Shown here one piece after another: positions 33,225 to 42,539 of a stretch of DNA of 64,000 nucleotides. Origin of the DNA: Serratia liquefaciens (GTDB lineage: Bacteria; Pseudomonadota; Gammaproteobacteria; Enterobacterales; Enterobacteriaceae); NCBI RefSeq assembly GCF_027594825.1, contig NZ_CP088930.1:2603019-2667018 (forward strand). Direction: 5' to 3'. The notes beneath the pieces were generated by a model, which saw nothing but the letters and a program-made list of their open reading frames with translations, was not told where the DNA came from and searched no databases. A program made the position numbers and the translations under genes. Each line of letters opens with the position of its first letter. Within the stretch, counting starts at the first letter, position 1.

Positions 33225-33752
33225 TTACTGGGCTGCAACATGCCGAATATAGGCAAGGGTATCGGCGACTACGCCATCCAGCGGCTGATCGATATCAATC
33301 GCCTGCACATCCGGCTCCTGTGCGCCCGGCTCTTCCAGGGTGGCAAATTGGGAAACCAGCATCTGCGGCTTGAAGAAATGGCCTTTGCGCTGCTTCAGCC
33401 GCTCTTCAATCACCGCCTTGTCACCCTTCAGATAAATGAAATGCAGGTTGCGGTTGCCTTCACGCAGGCGGTCGCGATAGCTTTTTTTCAACGCCGAGCA
33501 CACCAACAGGGAAACGTCGTTGGTGCGTTCCATGGCAAAAATAGCGTCATTCAATGCGGCCAACCACGGGGCGCGATCGTTATCGTCCAGCGCATGCCCG
33601 GCGGCCATTTTGTTGATGTTGGCGCGCGGGTGCAGGTAGTCTCCGTCCAGCATCGCGGCATGAGCTTCATGGGCAACGGCGCTGGCTACGGCAGATTTTC
33701 CGCTGCCTGAAACGCCCATCAAAATAAATACGTGGTGCTGTGGATTACTCAT
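33225..33752 (-). CDS. gntK: GntK, gluconokinase
   Basis: 175 residues with the P-loop MGVSGSGKSAVAS near residue 13, typical of GntK-type kinases. It phosphorylates D-gluconate to 6-phosphogluconate for the Entner-Doudoroff or pentose phosphate route. It lies downstream of gntT on the same strand, separated by 183 bp with a hairpin, so it may be partly read through from the gntT promoter. It converges with yhgN. Confidence 0.96.
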   Translation of the reverse strand: MSNPQHHVFILMGVSGSGKSAVASAVAHEAHAAMLDGDYLHPRANINKMAAGHALDDNDRAPWLAALNDAIFAMERTNDVSLLVCSALKKSYRDRLREGNRNLHFIYLKGDKAVIEERLKQRKGHFFKPQMLVSQFATLEEPGAQEPDVQAIDIDQPLDGVVADTLAYIRHVAAQ

Positions 33753-33842
33753 AATGTCATGCCCTTACGGAGTCAGATGTACGTTCTGGCAACGGGTTAC
33801 GCCGCCTGCGCCATCAAATGCGCCCCAAACTCAAAATAATGT

Positions 33843-33862
33843 CCGACACCCCACGGGGTGCC
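33843..33862 (-). terminator. Hairpin between gntT and gntK
   Basis: CCGACACCCC and GGGGTGCCGG pair around a 3-nt loop, with one mismatch. Followed by a U-rich stretch on the gntT strand, it may act as a partial terminator limiting read-through into gntK. Confidence 0.5.
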
Positions 33863-33935
33863 GGATAACCTCGTTATTCCCTGCGCATTTCAAGCGGCAG
33901 CCAACGCTGCGTCAGCCTGAAAGGCGGCGGGAATA

Positions 33936-35252
33936 TTAGACCACCGTCGCCAGCAGCAAACACCCTACCAGGCCGCAGACGGAAATGATGGTTTCCAGCA
34001 CCGACCAGGACTTGATGGTTTCCATGATGCTCAGGTTGAAATACTCTTTGAACAACCAGAAACCTGGATCGTTGACGTGAGAGAAAATCACGCTGCCTGA
34101 ACCGACTGCGATCACCATCAGCTCCGGGCTGACGCCGGTAGTGGCGATCAGCGGGGCCACGATGCCGCCGGCGGTGATCGCCGCCACGGTAGCGGAACCC
34201 AGCGCCAGACGCAGCGCAGCCGCAATCGACCAGGCCATCAGAATAGGTGAGACGTTGCTGCCTTCCATCAGAGCGGCAATGTATTTCTCCACGCCGCTGT
34301 CGACCAGTACCTGCTTGAACGCACCGCCACCGCCGATGATCAACAGCATCATGGCGATAATTTTGATGGAGTCGGTGATGGTCCCCATCACTTCATCCAT
34401 AGTACGGCCGCGGTTCAAACCAAAGGTGAAGATAGCGATCAGTACCGCAATCAACGTCGCCATCACCGGATCGCCGAAGAACTCGGCAAAACGCAGCAGG
34501 CTATGGCCCTTCGGCAGCACCATTTCTGCTACCGCGCGCAGCGCCATCAGGATCACCGGCACCAATGAGGTGGCAACGCTGATGCCAAAGCTTGGCATTT
34601 CCGCTTCGGTGAAGATTTTTGGGTTATACAGACCTTCAGGAACCGGCTTGTCGATGCCTTTCAGGAAGCGGGCATAGACAGGACCGGCCAGGATCACCGT
34701 CGGAATGGCCAGCAGCGTGCCATACAGCAGGGTTTTCCCCATATCGGCATGGAAGATGGTGGCGATCGCCGTTGGGCCAGGGTGCGGCGGCAGGAAACCG
34801 TGGGTCACCGACAGCGCAGCCGCCATCGGCACGCCGACATACAGCAGCGGCACGCGAGCAGAAGCGGCGATGCTGAAGACCAGCGGCAGCAGCAGCACGA
34901 AGCCCACTTCATAGAACAGCGCAAAACCGACGGTAAAACCGGTCAGTACCACCGCCCATTGAATGTATTTTTGACCGAACTTCTCGATTAGCGTAGTGGC
35001 GATGCGCTGAGCGCCGCCGCAGTCCGCCAGCAGCTTGCCGAGCATGGCGCCGAAGCCCATGATCAACGCCAGGCTACCCAAGGTGCCGCCCACGCCGGCC
35101 TTGATGGAGCCGATCACTTTATCGACTGGCATACCCTGAGCGATACCCACCGCCAGAGCAACCAGAACCAGAGAGATAAAGCCGTTCAGCTTAAAGCGGA
35201 TCATCAGCAGCAACAGCAGCGCGACGCCGCCTGCAACAATCACTAATGGCAT
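33936..35252 (-). CDS. gntT: GntT, high-affinity gluconate:H+ symporter
   Basis: 438 residues, GntP family, with about 12 to 14 hydrophobic segments. Signature stretches are HGFLPPHPGPTAIATIF and GSGSVIFSHVNDPGFWLFKE. The sequence agrees with recalled E. coli GntT along its whole length better than with GntU. It imports D-gluconate. In E. coli gntT sits between nfuA and malQ, while gntU follows gntK; here this gene lies between gntR and gntK. A long palindrome with GntR-operator-like halves lies 176 bp upstream. Confidence 0.93.
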   Translation of the reverse strand: MPLVIVAGGVALLLLLMIRFKLNGFISLVLVALAVGIAQGMPVDKVIGSIKAGVGGTLGSLALIMGFGAMLGKLLADCGGAQRIATTLIEKFGQKYIQWAVVLTGFTVGFALFYEVGFVLLLPLVFSIAASARVPLLYVGVPMAAALSVTHGFLPPHPGPTAIATIFHADMGKTLLYGTLLAIPTVILAGPVYARFLKGIDKPVPEGLYNPKIFTEAEMPSFGISVATSLVPVILMALRAVAEMVLPKGHSLLRFAEFFGDPVMATLIAVLIAIFTFGLNRGRTMDEVMGTITDSIKIIAMMLLIIGGGGAFKQVLVDSGVEKYIAALMEGSNVSPILMAWSIAAALRLALGSATVAAITAGGIVAPLIATTGVSPELMVIAVGSGSVIFSHVNDPGFWLFKEYFNLSIMETIKSWSVLETIISVCGLVGCLLLATVV

Positions 35253-35427
35253 ATTTTTTCTCCAACCTTTTTATCGCAGACTCTCTTTACGATAGGCCGT
35301 AAAGCGCGCGTTTGTTGTATTTTTAGGCTCTTCCCGGTGTTAGAAGACGAGCTGTAGGTGGTGCTGAGTCAAGGGTTCTATTTCTCCCTGTAGCGACCCT
35401 ACCGCGCCGCCACAAGGTCATTGACCT

Positions 35428-35461
35428 CGTTGTTACCGGTATCATGATACCGGTAACAACG
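35428..35461. promoter_or_regulatory. 34-bp perfect palindrome, putative double GntR operator
   Basis: The segment is its own reverse complement over all 34 bases. It contains two abutting 14-mers of LacI/GalR operator form, TGTTACCGGTATCA (35431-35444) and TGATACCGGTAACA (35445-35458), each with a central CG. GntR is a LacI-family repressor encoded next door; assigning the site to it is inference from family operator style. Confidence 0.7.
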
Positions 35462-35555
35462 GGAGTGCCGGAACCGGGTAACGGGCTAAAATTCACGTTC
35501 TGGGATAGAGATCAAACTTATGGGGGTAACGAGAGACGGGCTTACAGGCGGGGAT

Positions 35556-35576
35556 AAAAACGCGCCGGGCGGCGCG
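35556..35576 (-). terminator. Terminator after gntR
   Basis: CGCGCCG (35561-35567) pairs with CGGCGCG (35570-35576); on the gntR strand it is followed by TTTTTA. Confidence 0.8.
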
Positions 35577-35617
35577 CGTTCAAAATTAAAATTGGTGAAA
35601 CAACGGCTTAAAAGCGA

Positions 35618-36613
35618 TCAGATGCTGCCGCCGGGGATCACGGTGAAACCGACATCCACCATGCGTGGGCTGACCGTCTCGCCCCGCAAACGGGCCAGCA
35701 GGCGTTCAGCCCCGATTTGCCCCATGCGTTCACGCGGCGTCAGGACGCTCGCCAGTTTTGGCACCATCACCTGACCAATATCGTGGCCGTGGAAACCGGC
35801 AATCGCCATATCTTTGGGGATCGACAGCCCCTGCCGTTGACACTCAAAGGTCGCACCAATCGCCAGGTCATCGTTGGTACAGAAAATACTGTCGATCTGC
35901 GGATAATCGCGCTGCGCCTGACGCAGCAGTTCGCCACCGGCGGAATAGGACGACGAACGCGCGGTCATGACGCTGTACGGCTCAAGACCGGATTCGCGCA
36001 TCGCCTGTTCATAGCCCTGTTGTTTGATAATGGTACGTTCATCCTGACGCGCTCCGAAATACACCACGTGGCGATGACCGTGCGCGATGATTTGCTGAGT
36101 CATCTGGCGCGCCGCTTCAAAGTTATTGAAACCCACGGCCAGGTCAATGCAGGGCGAAACGCAGTCCATCAGTTCGACAACCGGGATCCCTGCCACCTCA
36201 ATCATCTTCATGGTGCGCGGCGTATGGTGGCGTTCAGACAGGATCAGCCCATCAATGTTGTAAGACAGCAGCGAGGTCAGGCGCTGTTCTTCACGCTCCG
36301 GCAAATAACCATAGTGCGCCAGCATGGTCTGGTAATTGTGCGCATCGGTGACGCTCTCGATGCCGCGCAGCACTTCGGCGAACACCTGGTTGGTCAACGA
36401 CGGCAACAATACGCCAATGGCGCGGCTGGTGGAGTTGGAAAGGATATCCGGCGCACGGTTGGGAATGTAGCCCAGCTCATCCAGTGCGACGGCAATTTTT
36501 TGCTGCAAGATGGCAGAAACCTGCTCGGGATTACGCAGATAACGGCTCACCGTCATCTTGGTAACGCCAACCTTGTCTGCGACATCTTGAAGTACCGGCC
36601 GTTTTTTCTTCAT
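35618..36613 (-). CDS. gntR: GntR, gluconate-responsive repressor (LacI family)
   Basis: 331 residues from the ATG at 36613, the E. coli length. The LacI-type helix-turn-helix VLQDVADKVGVTKMTVSRYL is followed by the hinge and a periplasmic-binding-protein-like effector domain with FCTNDDLAIGATFECQRQG. It represses gluconate uptake and kinase genes and is released by gluconate. Upstream in-frame starts at 36649 and 36715 exist, but MKKKRPVLQDV is the conserved start. Confidence 0.96.
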   Translation of the reverse strand: MKKKRPVLQDVADKVGVTKMTVSRYLRNPEQVSAILQQKIAVALDELGYIPNRAPDILSNSTSRAIGVLLPSLTNQVFAEVLRGIESVTDAHNYQTMLAHYGYLPEREEQRLTSLLSYNIDGLILSERHHTPRTMKMIEVAGIPVVELMDCVSPCIDLAVGFNNFEAARQMTQQIIAHGHRHVVYFGARQDERTIIKQQGYEQAMRESGLEPYSVMTARSSSYSAGGELLRQAQRDYPQIDSIFCTNDDLAIGATFECQRQGLSIPKDMAIAGFHGHDIGQVMVPKLASVLTPRERMGQIGAERLLARLRGETVSPRMVDVGFTVIPGGSI

Positions 36614-36702
36614 TATCAATGAACTGGCTAACCGTGAATGGGCGCTCATTTTAGCAAAAAAAAACCGCTGCCGATATTGTTGGTTATCGGACGTCACAAC
36701 GC

Positions 36703-36726
36703 AAAAAGGGCTCACTGTGTGAGCCC
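36703..36726 (-). terminator. Terminator after yhhW
   Basis: GGGCTCAC (36708-36715) pairs with GTGAGCCC (36719-36726) around a 3-nt loop; on the yhhW strand it is followed by TTTTTGC. Confidence 0.85.
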
Positions 36727-36744
36727 TCGGTATTGACTGTTGAA

Positions 36745-37440
36745 TCAGACCGGCGGCAGATCGAACAGCAGGATTTCACTGTCTTCATCGGCATGAATCG
36801 ACAGCGCGGTTTCATCCCACACCGCGAAAGCATCGCTGGTACCGGCCTGCTGACCGTTGACCACGACCTTGCCTCGCACCACCTGGATCCACACGCGACG
36901 ACCGGCTTCAATCGGGCACTCAGCCTGTTCGTCTTGCTTCAATGCCCAGCGGGACAGCGTCATGTCCTGGAACACTTTCAGCGAACCTTCACGCGCATCC
37001 GGCGACAGCACCAGTTGACGGCCCTGTGGCGCATCGAACATGCGTTGCTCATAGCGCGGCTCCAGCCCAACCTGATCGGGAATGATCCAAATCTGGTACA
37101 AATGCAACGGACGATCGTTATTGCCGTTGTACTCGGAGTGACGCACTCCGGTGCCGGCACTCATGATCTGGAATTCACCGGCCTGGATCTGCTCTTTATT
37201 GCCCATGCTGTCCTGGTGCTCTACCGTGCCGCTCAGCACGTAGGTCAGGATTTCCATGTCTTTATGCGGGTGAGTGCCAAAACCCTGCCCTGCGTCAATC
37301 ACGTCTTCGTTGATCACCCGCAGCGCCGAGAAGCCCATAAAATCGGCATCGTAATAGTTGGCAAAGGAGAAGGTGTGCCAGCTATCCAGCCAACCATGAT
37401 TGGCATGACCGCGATCTTCTGCCTTACGTAGATAAATCAT
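36745..37440 (-). CDS. yhhW: YhhW, pirin-family quercetin 2,3-dioxygenase
   Basis: 231 residues, bicupin pirin fold. The metal-binding motif of the N-terminal cupin is visible as FGTHPHKDMEILTYVLSG together with GTGVRHSEYN, giving three His and one Glu. E. coli YhhW has quercetinase activity in vitro; the natural substrate is unknown. The ATG at 37440 (MIYLRKAEDRGH) has a GAGGAGAG site; a TTG two codons upstream is too close to it. It lies between gntR and ryhB, near its E. coli position, though yhhX is missing. Confidence 0.93.
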   Translation of the reverse strand: MIYLRKAEDRGHANHGWLDSWHTFSFANYYDADFMGFSALRVINEDVIDAGQGFGTHPHKDMEILTYVLSGTVEHQDSMGNKEQIQAGEFQIMSAGTGVRHSEYNGNNDRPLHLYQIWIIPDQVGLEPRYEQRMFDAPQGRQLVLSPDAREGSLKVFQDMTLSRWALKQDEQAECPIEAGRRVWIQVVRGKVVVNGQQAGTSDAFAVWDETALSIHADEDSEILLFDLPPV

Positions 37441-37588
37441 ATTCAACTCTCCTCAATGTTTTTTACAGTCTAGTCCTGGCAGCAGAATATGAAAGCGTAA
37501 AAAACTCATCTCTCTGTTCAAAAAATTAGATGGAGTAGCGAAGCCATTGGCAGGGAATTTGTTGAAGGCGGATGAGCTGAAAACAGGC

Positions 37589-37701
37589 AAAAAAAAAGCC
37601 AGCACCCGAGCTGGCTAAGTAATACTTGGAAGCAATGTGAGCAATGTCGTGCCTTCGCAGCGAGGGTATCAAAGGTTGATACTCTCCCCGGAACGCATCG
37701 C
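37589..37701 (-). ncRNA. ryhB: RyhB small RNA
   Basis: On the reverse strand, from about 37653 to 37589, the sequence is nearly identical to the E. coli RyhB core: GCACGACATTGCTCACATTG, then TACTTAGCCAG and the terminator stem AGCCAGC/GCTGGCT with nine T. RyhB pairs with mRNAs of iron-using proteins through Hfq and lowers their expression when iron is short. It lies between yhhW and yhhY, its E. coli neighbourhood, and a Fur box overlaps its promoter. The 5' end is placed at the GCGATG matching the E. coli start, which makes the transcript about 113 nt rather than 90; the extra 5' part forms a hairpin (37666-37682). Confidence 0.93.
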
Positions 37702-37717
37702 AATAATAATCATTATC
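37699..37717 (-). promoter_or_regulatory. Fur box at the ryhB promoter
   Basis: The 19-bp site matches the GATAATGATAATCATTATC consensus at 15 positions; its core TAATAATCATTATCA (37704-37718) fits the 7-1-7 form. It overlaps a TTTACA -35 and a TATTAT -10 for ryhB, so iron-loaded Fur would block transcription. Confidence 0.85.
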
Positions 37718-37826
37718 ATTCGCACCTGTAAAGCGTTTTTTTAACCAATCCGGAATAATATTGACTCGACACAATAAACCGATAAATTCAGAGGTTATTC
37801 AACCGGTAAGCCAAAGGAGCAGCGTA

Positions 37827-38345
37827 ATGAGTGAAATCGTAGTTCGTCACGTGGAAACGGCAGATGCACAGGCCCTGCATCAACTCTATTCTCAGCCGAA
37901 GGCTTACCGTGACACGCTACATCTCCCGCTACCCTCCGTCGAGCTATGGCACAAGCGCCTCGCCAACCTCGAACCGGGCACCCATAGCCTGGTGGCCTGC
38001 ATCGACGGGCAGATTGTCGGCCAGTTGAGCGTGATGCTGAATCAACGCGTGCGCCGCCGCCATGTGGCGAGTTTCGGCATTGGCGTCGATGACCGCCACC
38101 ACGGTAAAGGCGTCGGCAGCAGCCTGATGAAGGCGATGATCGACCTTTGCGACAAATGGGCAGACATCGAGCGCATCGAACTGACGGTGTTTACCGATAA
38201 TCAGGCGGCCATCGCGCTATACCGCAAATTCGGTTTTGAAATCGAAGGCACCAGCCGCGCTTATGCCATGCGCGACGGGGTGCTGGTTGATTCTTACCAT
38301 ATGGCGCGTTTTCGCAGTGAACAGCAGAAAAAAACAGCCTCATGA
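37827..38345 (+). CDS. yhhY: YhhY/AaaT-like GNAT N-acetyltransferase
   Basis: 172 residues. GNAT motif A is seen in FGIGVDDRHHGKGVGSSLMK and motif B in ALYRKFGFEIEGT. It resembles E. coli YhhY (AaaT), which acetylates free amino acids such as phenylalanine and methionine. The ATG at 37827 has an AAGGAGC site and gives MSEIVVRHVET, matching the family. Its stop overlaps the start of the following peptidase gene by four bases (ATGA), so the two are probably co-translated. Confidence 0.88.
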   Translation: MSEIVVRHVETADAQALHQLYSQPKAYRDTLHLPLPSVELWHKRLANLEPGTHSLVACIDGQIVGQLSVMLNQRVRRRHVASFGIGVDDRHHGKGVGSSLMKAMIDLCDKWADIERIELTVFTDNQAAIALYRKFGFEIEGTSRAYAMRDGVLVDSYHMARFRSEQQKKTAS

Positions 38346-39520
38346 GTGAGATAAAAAAAGGATCAGGGGCGGCAAACCGCCCCTTCACCGTCAGCCGTCG
38401 CACCTTCGTGCAAACGCTGGCCTGCGTAACGGGTGCTATCGGCATCCTCTCTCCCACCACCTTCCTGGGGGCCGCAATGCCAACCTCTCCTGCCGTACGA
38501 ACCGGCGCCCGTAACCTGATTACCGACGTGCCCGGCCTGAAAGTCGGGGTCGCCCACGACAGCCGGGTGCGCACCGGCACAACGGTGATCCTGCCGGATC
38601 GCCCGGCGATCGCCGCAGTCGATGTGCGCGGCGGTGGCCCGGCAACCCGCGAAACCGATGCGCTGGGGGAAGATAATCTGGTGCAAACCCTCGATGCCCT
38701 GGTGCTGAGCGGCGGGTCGGTGTATGGCCTGGCGGCGGCCGATGGCGTGGCGGCCTGGCTGGGGCAACAGGGCCGGGGTTATGCCCTGCGCCCGGCCCCG
38801 GGCGTACCTGTCTCTCCAATAGTGCCTACCGCCTGCCTGTACGATTTAAGCAACGCAGGGGATAAAAACTGGCAGCTCGACCCGCCTTATCGCCAATTGG
38901 GGATAGAAGCCGCCAGCAAAGCCGGTCACGATTTCCCGCTCGGCACCGTTGGCGCCGGCTATGGTGCCATGACCGGCATGGGCAAGCTGAAAGGTGGCCT
39001 GGGGTCGGCTTCGATCGTGGCGACCAATGGCGCCATCGTCGGCGCATTGGTGGCGGTCAATAGCCTGGGGTCGGTCGTTGCCCCCGGGACCCGCGCCTTT
39101 TGGGCTACGCCTTATGAAATCGGCGGCGAGTTTGGCAACGGGGGTACCGCAGCGCTGGCGCAGTTGCACGGCCAGGGCGAAGACTGGATGCCAGAAGAAC
39201 CGACGGGCGGCAGGAAGAACACCACCCTGGCCTGCATTGCCACCGATCTGGCTTTAACCCGGGTGGAGCTGAAACGCGTGGCAATGATGGCACAGGACGG
39301 CATGGCACGCGCCATTCGTCCACTGCACAGCCCGTTCGACGGCGACGTGGTCTTTGCCTTATCCACCGGGCAGCGTGAGGTGCAAGGCAGCCGAGAGCTG
39401 GCGGTGCTGCAGACAGGTGCACTGGCGGCGGACACCCTGGCACGGGCCATCGCCCGTGGTGTCTATGCGGCAACCCCATGGCCCGGCGGGCAGGTCACCA
39501 CCTGGAAAACCCTCGCCTGA
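38342..39520 (+). CDS. P1/DmpA-family peptidase (MEROPS S58-like) with Tat-type leader
   Basis: 392 residues. The N-terminus has SRRTFVQTLA followed by a hydrophobic stretch, a plausible twin-arginine leader. The body is the P1 fold: TDVPGLKVGVAHD, then AAVDVRGGGPATRETDAL, then LVLSGGSVYGLAAADGV. The autoprocessing region reads GGRKNTTLACIATD, with an Asn293-Thr294 pair; relatives such as NylC self-cleave at Asn-Thr to expose the nucleophile. Family members are beta-aminopeptidases, D-aminopeptidases or amide hydrolases; the substrate here cannot be told. It overlaps yhhY by four bases. Confidence 0.85.
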   Translation: MSEIKKGSGAANRPFTVSRRTFVQTLACVTGAIGILSPTTFLGAAMPTSPAVRTGARNLITDVPGLKVGVAHDSRVRTGTTVILPDRPAIAAVDVRGGGPATRETDALGEDNLVQTLDALVLSGGSVYGLAAADGVAAWLGQQGRGYALRPAPGVPVSPIVPTACLYDLSNAGDKNWQLDPPYRQLGIEAASKAGHDFPLGTVGAGYGAMTGMGKLKGGLGSASIVATNGAIVGALVAVNSLGSVVAPGTRAFWATPYEIGGEFGNGGTAALAQLHGQGEDWMPEEPTGGRKNTTLACIATDLALTRVELKRVAMMAQDGMARAIRPLHSPFDGDVVFALSTGQREVQGSRELAVLQTGALAADTLARAIARGVYAATPWPGGQVTTWKTLA

Positions 39521-39533
39521 TACCGCCAATAAA

Positions 39534-39564
39534 AAGGGGCGCATTGATCACTCAAGCGCCCCTT
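39534..39564. terminator. Bidirectional terminator between the P1 peptidase and iolE
   Basis: AAGGGGCGC (39534-39542) pairs with GCGCCCCTT (39556-39564) around a 13-nt loop, with an A-run before it that acts as a T-run for the leftward iol transcript. Confidence 0.7.
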
Positions 39565-39580
39565 GCCGATCGCCAGCGAA

Positions 39581-40477
39581 TTAAAGGCCGGCGGTCTCTT
39601 TAATATAACGTCGCGCCTTCACCGCATATTCAAACGGGTTGGCCAGCGCCGGATCTTGCTCAGCCTCCACCACCATCCAGCCTTTGTAACCGCGCTCATC
39701 CAGCAGTTTAAACACCGGACGGAAATCGATCGCCCCATCACCCGGCACGGTGAAGGTGCCTTTCTTCACGCCGTCGAGGAAGCTGAGCTTGTTGGCTTTC
39801 ACCTCGGCCACCACGTCGTCACGCACGTCTTTCAGATGCACATGGTTGATACGCGGCAGGTATTTTTCCAGTATCGCCATCATCGCCTGCTGGCCACCTT
39901 CAGAATAGTAAGCGTGGCCGGTATCAAACAGCAGATAGACGTCGTCGTTTACCATGCTCATGTAGCGGTCGATTTCGGCGGTGGTCTGGATGCCGGTGCC
40001 CATATGGTGATGCAGACAGACCTGCATCCCTTTCCCGGCGGCAATTTTCGCCAGTTCGTTGTAACCGTCAGCCACCCGCTGCCACTCTTCATCGCTGAAA
40101 TAGGGCTTCTCTTCGAACACCCCTTTAGTGGTGCCCTGAATGCTTTTGCTCTGCTCGGAGCAGCCAATCACCTTGGCGCCCATCGCATGCAGGAAATTCA
40201 TGTGGTTAATAAATTCATCGATGGTTTTTTCTTTCTGACCATCGGCGAAGAAGGTGCTGAACCAAGCGTTGCAGATTTGAATGCCGCGGATATCCAGCAT
40301 CGGCTTGAGCACCGCCGGATCGCGCGGATACTTGCTGCCCACTTCGCTGCCTGTAAACCCGGCCAGTGCCATTTCACTGACGCACTGCTGGAAAGTGTTC
40401 TCTTTGCCCAGGTCAGGCATGTCGTCGTTGGTCCAGCCAATCGGGGCGATGGCCAGTTTTACGTTGTCTTTGTTCAT
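39581..40477 (-). CDS. iolE: IolE, myo-inosose-2 dehydratase
   Basis: 298 residues, a TIM-barrel of the AP endonuclease 2 superfamily. The start [20 protein letters not shown] and the metal-binding stretches [22 protein letters not shown] and HVHLKDVR are typical of IolE. It dehydrates 2-keto-myo-inositol to 3D-trihydroxycyclohexane-1,2-dione, the substrate of IolD. The ATG at 40477 has a GAGG site; an upstream in-frame TTG is less likely. Last gene of the leftward iolDGHE unit. Confidence 0.93.
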   Translation of the reverse strand: MNKDNVKLAIAPIGWTNDDMPDLGKENTFQQCVSEMALAGFTGSEVGSKYPRDPAVLKPMLDIRGIQICNAWFSTFFADGQKEKTIDEFINHMNFLHAMGAKVIGCSEQSKSIQGTTKGVFEEKPYFSDEEWQRVADGYNELAKIAAGKGMQVCLHHHMGTGIQTTAEIDRYMSMVNDDVYLLFDTGHAYYSEGGQQAMMAILEKYLPRINHVHLKDVRDDVVAEVKANKLSFLDGVKKGTFTVPGDGAIDFRPVFKLLDERGYKGWMVVEAEQDPALANPFEYAVKARRYIKETAGL

Positions 40478-40537
40478 TTTCAGCCTCAATCATAGGAGCA
40501 GCACGCCGGTGATTTCACACCCACGCAGCCGAGAAAT

Positions 40538-41422
40538 TTATTTGCCCAACAGCTCTTTTTCGATGCGCTCTCGGGTCGCTACCGCCTGAGTTTTCATTCG
40601 TTCCGGATAGCCAAACAGCGAGGTGCAGATAATGGATTCGCCACCCACCTTAAAATTACGATTGGCAAACTCCATATCGCGCAGCGTCTGGAACAGGGCA
40701 TCGAAATCCACTTCCCCTTCGCCGATACCCATATGCTGGTGCACGGCGGCGTCTACGCCCGGCGGGTTGACGATATAGCGGCAGTGCTTGGTATGGTTCA
40801 TGGTGTCGGCTATCAACACGTGCGAGAGATCGTCACCGGCATATTTCAGCATGCCGGCTACGTCGCCCTGGCCTTTGTCGTAGTAGAAGGTGTGCGGCAC
40901 GCTGTAGAGATACTTCACGTGATCGCTGCGTAACGACTTGACGATATCGGCGGTTTCGTTGCTCAGCTCGCAGAAATCCCACGGGTGCGATTGGATCTCC
41001 ATGCGGATACCTTCGCGCTCGATAATCGGCAGCAGCTCCTCCATTGAGCGGTACCACAGCTCTTCACAGATCTCCGGCTCATTGGGGTTGCCCGCCAGCT
41101 CGGTGTTGATCACCTGGACGCCCATTTCCACTGCGATTTCAATCATCCGGCGCCAGTTTTTGACCGCCGCCTGGCGGCGATCTTCCCCCGGACCGGACCA
41201 GCGATACACCACGATAAATGAGGAAATCTCCACGCCGGTGGCCTTCAGCGCATTTTTGTATTCCGCCATCACTTCACGCCCGGCTTTCGGGTGCTTGTAA
41301 AACGGATTGATCTGCGGGTGCGGCGACTGCTCAATATACTGATAGCCCCAGTCCGCCACCTGCTCAACCATTTTGGTGATGCCAAGGTCCCTGATGACAT
41401 CCACATCAAAAGCGATCTTCAT
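40538..41422 (-). CDS. iolH: IolH-like TIM-barrel sugar-phosphate isomerase/epimerase
   Basis: 294 residues. The sequence MKIAFDVDVIRDLGITKMVE and VEISSFIVVYRWSGPGEDRR resembles IolH of other inositol loci as I recall it. A xylose-isomerase-like barrel is likely, with acidic and histidine ligands in MEIQSHPWDF and ADTMNHTKH. The precise role of IolH is not settled. It lies between iolG and iolE in one transcript with 39- and 60-bp gaps. Confidence 0.8.
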   Translation of the reverse strand: MKIAFDVDVIRDLGITKMVEQVADWGYQYIEQSPHPQINPFYKHPKAGREVMAEYKNALKATGVEISSFIVVYRWSGPGEDRRQAAVKNWRRMIEIAVEMGVQVINTELAGNPNEPEICEELWYRSMEELLPIIEREGIRMEIQSHPWDFCELSNETADIVKSLRSDHVKYLYSVPHTFYYDKGQGDVAGMLKYAGDDLSHVLIADTMNHTKHCRYIVNPPGVDAAVHQHMGIGEGEVDFDALFQTLRDMEFANRNFKVGGESIICTSLFGYPERMKTQAVATRERIEKELLGK

Positions 41423-41461
41423 GGTTATTCCTCTTTAAACGTAAGTGCGGCGCTCAACCCA

Positions 41462-42523
<1,062 letters not shown>

Positions 42524-42539
42524 TCAAGCCTGGTGACGA

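Larger units (their letters stand above)
35253..35617. other. gntR-gntT intergenic region
   Basis: 365 bp. Contents are the gntR terminator hairpin (35556-35576), a 34-bp perfect palindrome (35428-35461), and the gntT leader. No gene is seen. Confidence 0.6.

Noticed and set aside
37518..37774. Short leftward frames of 61 and 82 codons between yhhW and yhhY
   Set aside because: They coincide with the RyhB RNA, its terminator and its Fur box, which explain the conservation here better.
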